64,000 bases of DNA from CAZUAQ01 sp964618455. GTDB lineage: Bacteria > Planctomycetota > Phycisphaerae > UBA1845 > PWPN01. Of this stretch, positions 61,678 to 64,000 are shown one piece after another (the first letter of the stretch is position 1; the number at the start of each line of letters is the position of its first letter). Where the stretch lies: NCBI GenBank assembly GCA_964618455.1, contig CAZUAQ010000005.1:1-64000 (forward strand). The letters are read 5' to 3'. Made by a program: the position numbers and the translations under genes. Under the pieces are notes generated by a model, which was given only the letters and a program-made list of their open reading frames with translations, did not search any database and was not told the DNA's origin.

Positions 61678-62439
61678 ATGGAGCCCGCCATCTCCCTGCG
61701 GAACGTCACGAAGCGTTATGGCGATTTTACCGCCGTACGCGATCTCAGCCTCGATGTCCCCGCCGGGGAACTCTTCGCCTGCCTCGGACCCAACGGAGCG
61801 GGCAAGACCACCACCATCAAGATGATCTGCGGCCTGCTCCTGGCGGATGAGGGTTCGGTCCACGTCTTCGGGCATCCCATGGGCCGAGATGCCCGGGAGG
61901 CCAAGGCGCTGCTCGCCTATCTGCCGGATCAACCCTTCCTTTACGACAAGCTCAGCGGCTCGGAGTTTCTTCATTTCGTGGGGCAGATGTACCAGCTCTC
62001 CCGCGCGCAGATCAAGCACCGTGTGGCGGAGCTGGCCGAGCAACTGGAGATGGCGAGCTACCTCGATCAGTTGACGGAAAGCTACTCTCACGGCATGAAG
62101 CAGCGCGTGGCCCTGGCGGCGGCGCTGCTCCACCGGCCGCGCGTGCTGGTGATCGACGAGCCGATGGTCGGCCTGGACCCCAAGACGGTCCGCACGGTCA
62201 AGGACTTGATGAACGAGATGGTTCAGCAGGGAAATACGGTATTCATGAGCACGCACACGCTCGAAGTGGCGGAGGTGGTCGCCGACCGCATCGGGATCAT
62301 CAACCACGGTCAGCTCATCGCCGTTGGCACCCTCGATGAACTCCGCCATCGCTCCGAACTCAACAGCACGCTCGAGGATATCTTCCTCAAGCTCACCGCC
62401 GACAAGCAGGACGTCCAGAGCGAAACCGTACCGACGTAA
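61678..62439 (+). CDS. ABC transporter ATPase (CcmA/NatA type)
   Basis: Nucleotide-binding subunit with Walker A LGPNGAGKTTTIK, Q-loop YLPDQPFLYDKL, Walker B VLVIDEPMVGLD and switch His in MSTHTLE. The signature is SYSHGMKQR, a common variant of LSGGQ in ABC-2 exporters. The next gene is DedA-like and on the opposite strand, so the permease must be elsewhere or is replaced by the anchored protein. The 180-base convergent gap downstream shows no gene. Confidence 0.92.
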   Translation: MEPAISLRNVTKRYGDFTAVRDLSLDVPAGELFACLGPNGAGKTTTIKMICGLLLADEGSVHVFGHPMGRDAREAKALLAYLPDQPFLYDKLSGSEFLHFVGQMYQLSRAQIKHRVAELAEQLEMASYLDQLTESYSHGMKQRVALAAALLHRPRVLVIDEPMVGLDPKTVRTVKDLMNEMVQQGNTVFMSTHTLEVAEVVADRIGIINHGQLIAVGTLDELRHRSELNSTLEDIFLKLTADKQDVQSETVPT

Positions 62440-62619
62440 CCCCACAGGTAAATTCTCCTGTCTGTGCGCCGCAGTGCCCAACTGGTACGCCATGCCGCTC
62501 AGTCAGTAGCGCGACGGTGAGGGAGCGGATACCGAGCACACCAGCGCCATGCGAACAGGCCCACGCAGGCAACATGCCCGCGATGGTCGCGCACCGGATG
62601 ACGTGCGTCGAGAGTTACC

Positions 62620-63336
62620 CTAATGCGGCATGTACTTCAACGCCACGAAGCCGCCGACCAGCAGTATCACAAAGGCGATGCACGCCAGGTTAAAGTACTT
62701 GTCGATCAATGGTTTGATCGTCGGCCCGAACGCGCCCATCAACCCCGCCACGAGGAAAAACCGGGCGGATCTGCTGAGGGTCGACGCCAGCATGAAGATG
62801 AGGAACATCTTCAGATCGGCCCCGAAGAACACGCCGGCGGAGATGGTCGCCACCTTGTAGGGCAAGGGCGTGAAACCGGCGGCAAAGACAATCCAGAAGT
62901 TGTACTTCTCGTACCAACCGGTGGCCTTGTCGAAGTTGTCGGTGTTCACGCCGGGGATGTGAAGCGAGTAAACCCAGTCGTCGATCCCGTCCCAGACGGT
63001 CATGCCGATGAGATAGCCCAGGGCCCCGCCGACGATCGACGCCACCGAGCACCACAGCGCGAACGTGATCCACTTCTTCCGGTTGCCCAGCACCAGCGGC
63101 GCCAGCAGCGTGTCCGGCGGAATCGGGAAGAAGCTCGACTCGGCGAAGCTCATGAGGACAAGTGCCCACGTGCCGTACGGAGAATCCGCCCAGCTCAGCA
63201 CCCAGTCGTACATCCGCCGGTGGAGATACCACCACGGCAACGGCCGCTCGACCGGCGCTTCAGGAATAGATGAGGCATATTGAGTGGCCTCCGGCGAGAC
63301 CTCGTCGGCGGGCGGATGGGGATCGGTACTGCTCAA
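62620..63336 (-). CDS. DedA/VTT-family membrane protein
   Basis: A polytopic protein with the VTT domain: FAESSFFPIPPDTLLAPLVLGN, GGALGYLIGMTVWD, FAAGFTPLPYKVATISAGVF and three more helices. DedA-type proteins are implicated in undecaprenyl phosphate and lipid flipping. The FTPLPYK segment is characteristic of the YqaA subgroup. TTG 63336 is preferred because AGGAG lies 7 bases upstream; the more upstream TTG 63366 adds ten residues. Confidence 0.85.
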   Translation of the reverse strand: MSSTDPHPPADEVSPEATQYASSIPEAPVERPLPWWYLHRRMYDWVLSWADSPYGTWALVLMSFAESSFFPIPPDTLLAPLVLGNRKKWITFALWCSVASIVGGALGYLIGMTVWDGIDDWVYSLHIPGVNTDNFDKATGWYEKYNFWIVFAAGFTPLPYKVATISAGVFFGADLKMFLIFMLASTLSRSARFFLVAGLMGAFGPTIKPLIDKYFNLACIAFVILLVGGFVALKYMPH

Positions 63337-63646
63337 GACTTCTCTCCTCAACGTCGGGTCAGGCAACCGGCCACGATGCCGTCACTGCGGCCTGGCGGCA
63401 GTGATCGAGCCGCGATTATAGAGGCGGGATTCAAGACGATTCAATCACGACGGGAGTTGACGCTCGCTTTGCGGTTTAGGGGTGTGGCCTCGACAGGAAG
63501 AAGTGACAGTCATTGGTCAACCGCGGCCCCAAGGGTATACTACTGAGCATTCCGATCTGCACACCACGATGCATCGAGCGCAGGTCGGTTCATCCAGGCC
63601 GGCGCTCGCATCGATGGCCTCACCAATATCGGGCGCACATGTTCCC
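63337..63646. other. Divergent intergenic region
   Basis: This 310-base stretch separates the DedA-like gene from the nucleotidyltransferase gene. It holds two GATTCAA direct repeats 10 bases apart (63428-63444) and the promoter given separately. No gene is supported. Confidence 0.55.
63513..63541 (+). promoter_or_regulatory. Candidate promoter of the nucleotidyltransferase gene
   Basis: TTGGTC and TATACT are separated by 17 bases and point to the gene at the right edge, with a leader of about 100 bases. Confidence 0.55.
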
Positions 63647-64000
63647 ATGTCCGACCAGCGATTGCGGCGACACATCGCCACGCAGGCGGCCCGCCTGATG
63701 TACGAGCGGGTCGAGAAGGAGTACTACACCGCCAAGCGCAAGGCCGCCGCTCAACTCGGCGCCAAGGCACGCTTCAACCCGCAGGATCTGCCCTCGAACC
63801 GCGAGATCCGCGACGAGATCCAGAACCTCGCCCGACTCTACGAGGGGCAGGCGCGGCTCGAGAAACTGGCGGACATGCGTGTGACGGCACTAAAGCTCAT
63901 GCGGCTGCTGGAAGCGTTCACACCCAGACTGATCGGCAGCACGCTCACCGGCCACATCCGCCAGGGTTCCGATATCGACATCCACGTGTTCAGCAACGAC
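63647..64000 (+). CDS. Nucleotidyltransferase-domain protein (3' truncated)
   Basis: The frame opens at ATG 63647 and runs off the window after 118 codons. A basic helical N-terminus (RLRRHIATQAARLMYERVEKE) leads to LIGSTLTGHIRQGSDIDIHVF. In the polymerase-beta superfamily the GS pair and DID Asp residues bind nucleotide and metal. The rest of the protein, and therefore the substrate, is out of view. The ribosome site is weak. Confidence 0.72.
   Translation, partial: MSDQRLRRHIATQAARLMYERVEKEYYTAKRKAAAQLGAKARFNPQDLPSNREIRDEIQNLARLYEGQARLEKLADMRVTALKLMRLLEAFTPRLIGSTLTGHIRQGSDIDIHVFSND

Noticed and set aside
1..64000. tRNA, rRNA, CRISPR, phage, transposon and defence-system genes
   Set aside because: I looked for conserved tRNA arms, repeat-spacer arrays, transposases and defence nucleases and found none that I could support by eye; a tRNAscan or HMM search would be needed to exclude them.

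Overview
The window is GC-rich, densely coded bacterial DNA with one 10-N assembly gap at 29848-29857. It most resembles a member of the Planctomycetota, perhaps a Phycisphaerae-like lineage known from metagenome assemblies. The reasons are an ECF sigma factor followed by a Ser/Thr kinase fused to a formylglycine-generating-enzyme (FGE) sulfatase domain, DUF1080 and DUF6807 carbohydrate proteins, PPC and FG-GAP secreted proteins, a coproheme decarboxylase, and many small exported proteins of no known family. The taxonomic call is inference from gene content. No rRNA, tRNA, CRISPR array, phage or insertion sequence was seen.

Layout. 1-2.8 kb: both subunits of DNA topoisomerase VI, an archaeal-type enzyme that is uncommon in bacteria; subunit B is cut by the window edge. 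2.8-12.4 kb: a probable surface-glycoconjugate region with an acyl carrier protein, a 2-oxoacid-dehydrogenase E2-like acyltransferase, a polysaccharide deacetylase, a GNAT-like acyltransferase, a GT-C membrane glycosyltransferase, a polyprenol-phosphate GT2, a 71-aa membrane peptide, a B12-type radical SAM enzyme and a methyltransferase. 12.5-16.7 kb: coproheme decarboxylase (HemQ), a PilZ protein behind a long leader with complementary arms, and a PAS histidine kinase / NtrC-type regulator pair. 16.9-28.5 kb: GH2 beta-mannosidase-like enzyme, alanine dehydrogenase, a MacAB-like export system followed by an exported protein, dapB, a DUF1080 lipoprotein and an Fcy1-type cytosine deaminase. 28.5-35.6 kb: a methyltransferase, a TPR lipoprotein that contains the gap, then a sugar-metabolism run (isomerase, DUF6807, URO-D-like, GHMP kinase).

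35.8-48.7 kb is the most distinctive part. A secreted subtilisin has a Cys-containing C-terminal anchor. After it comes a tightly packed operon of ECF sigma factor, kinase with an N-terminal zinc-binding anti-sigma-like motif, an exported protein and a metzincin-like lipoprotein; the last three genes are joined by ATGA overlaps. Opposite lies a block of lipoproteins with FG-GAP repeats, one of which carries a second metzincin site. This looks like a coupled signalling and cell-surface proteolysis module.

48.8-64 kb: a methyltransferase, ribosomal protein L31 (Cys-less form), release factor 1, hisA, an exported SMP-30-like beta-propeller protein, two of the three AmmeMemoRadiSam components (AmrS and AmrA) on either side of exopolysaccharide-priming genes, a membrane-anchored protein paired with an ABC ATPase that has no permease nearby, a DedA-like protein, and the start of a nucleotidyltransferase cut by the right edge.
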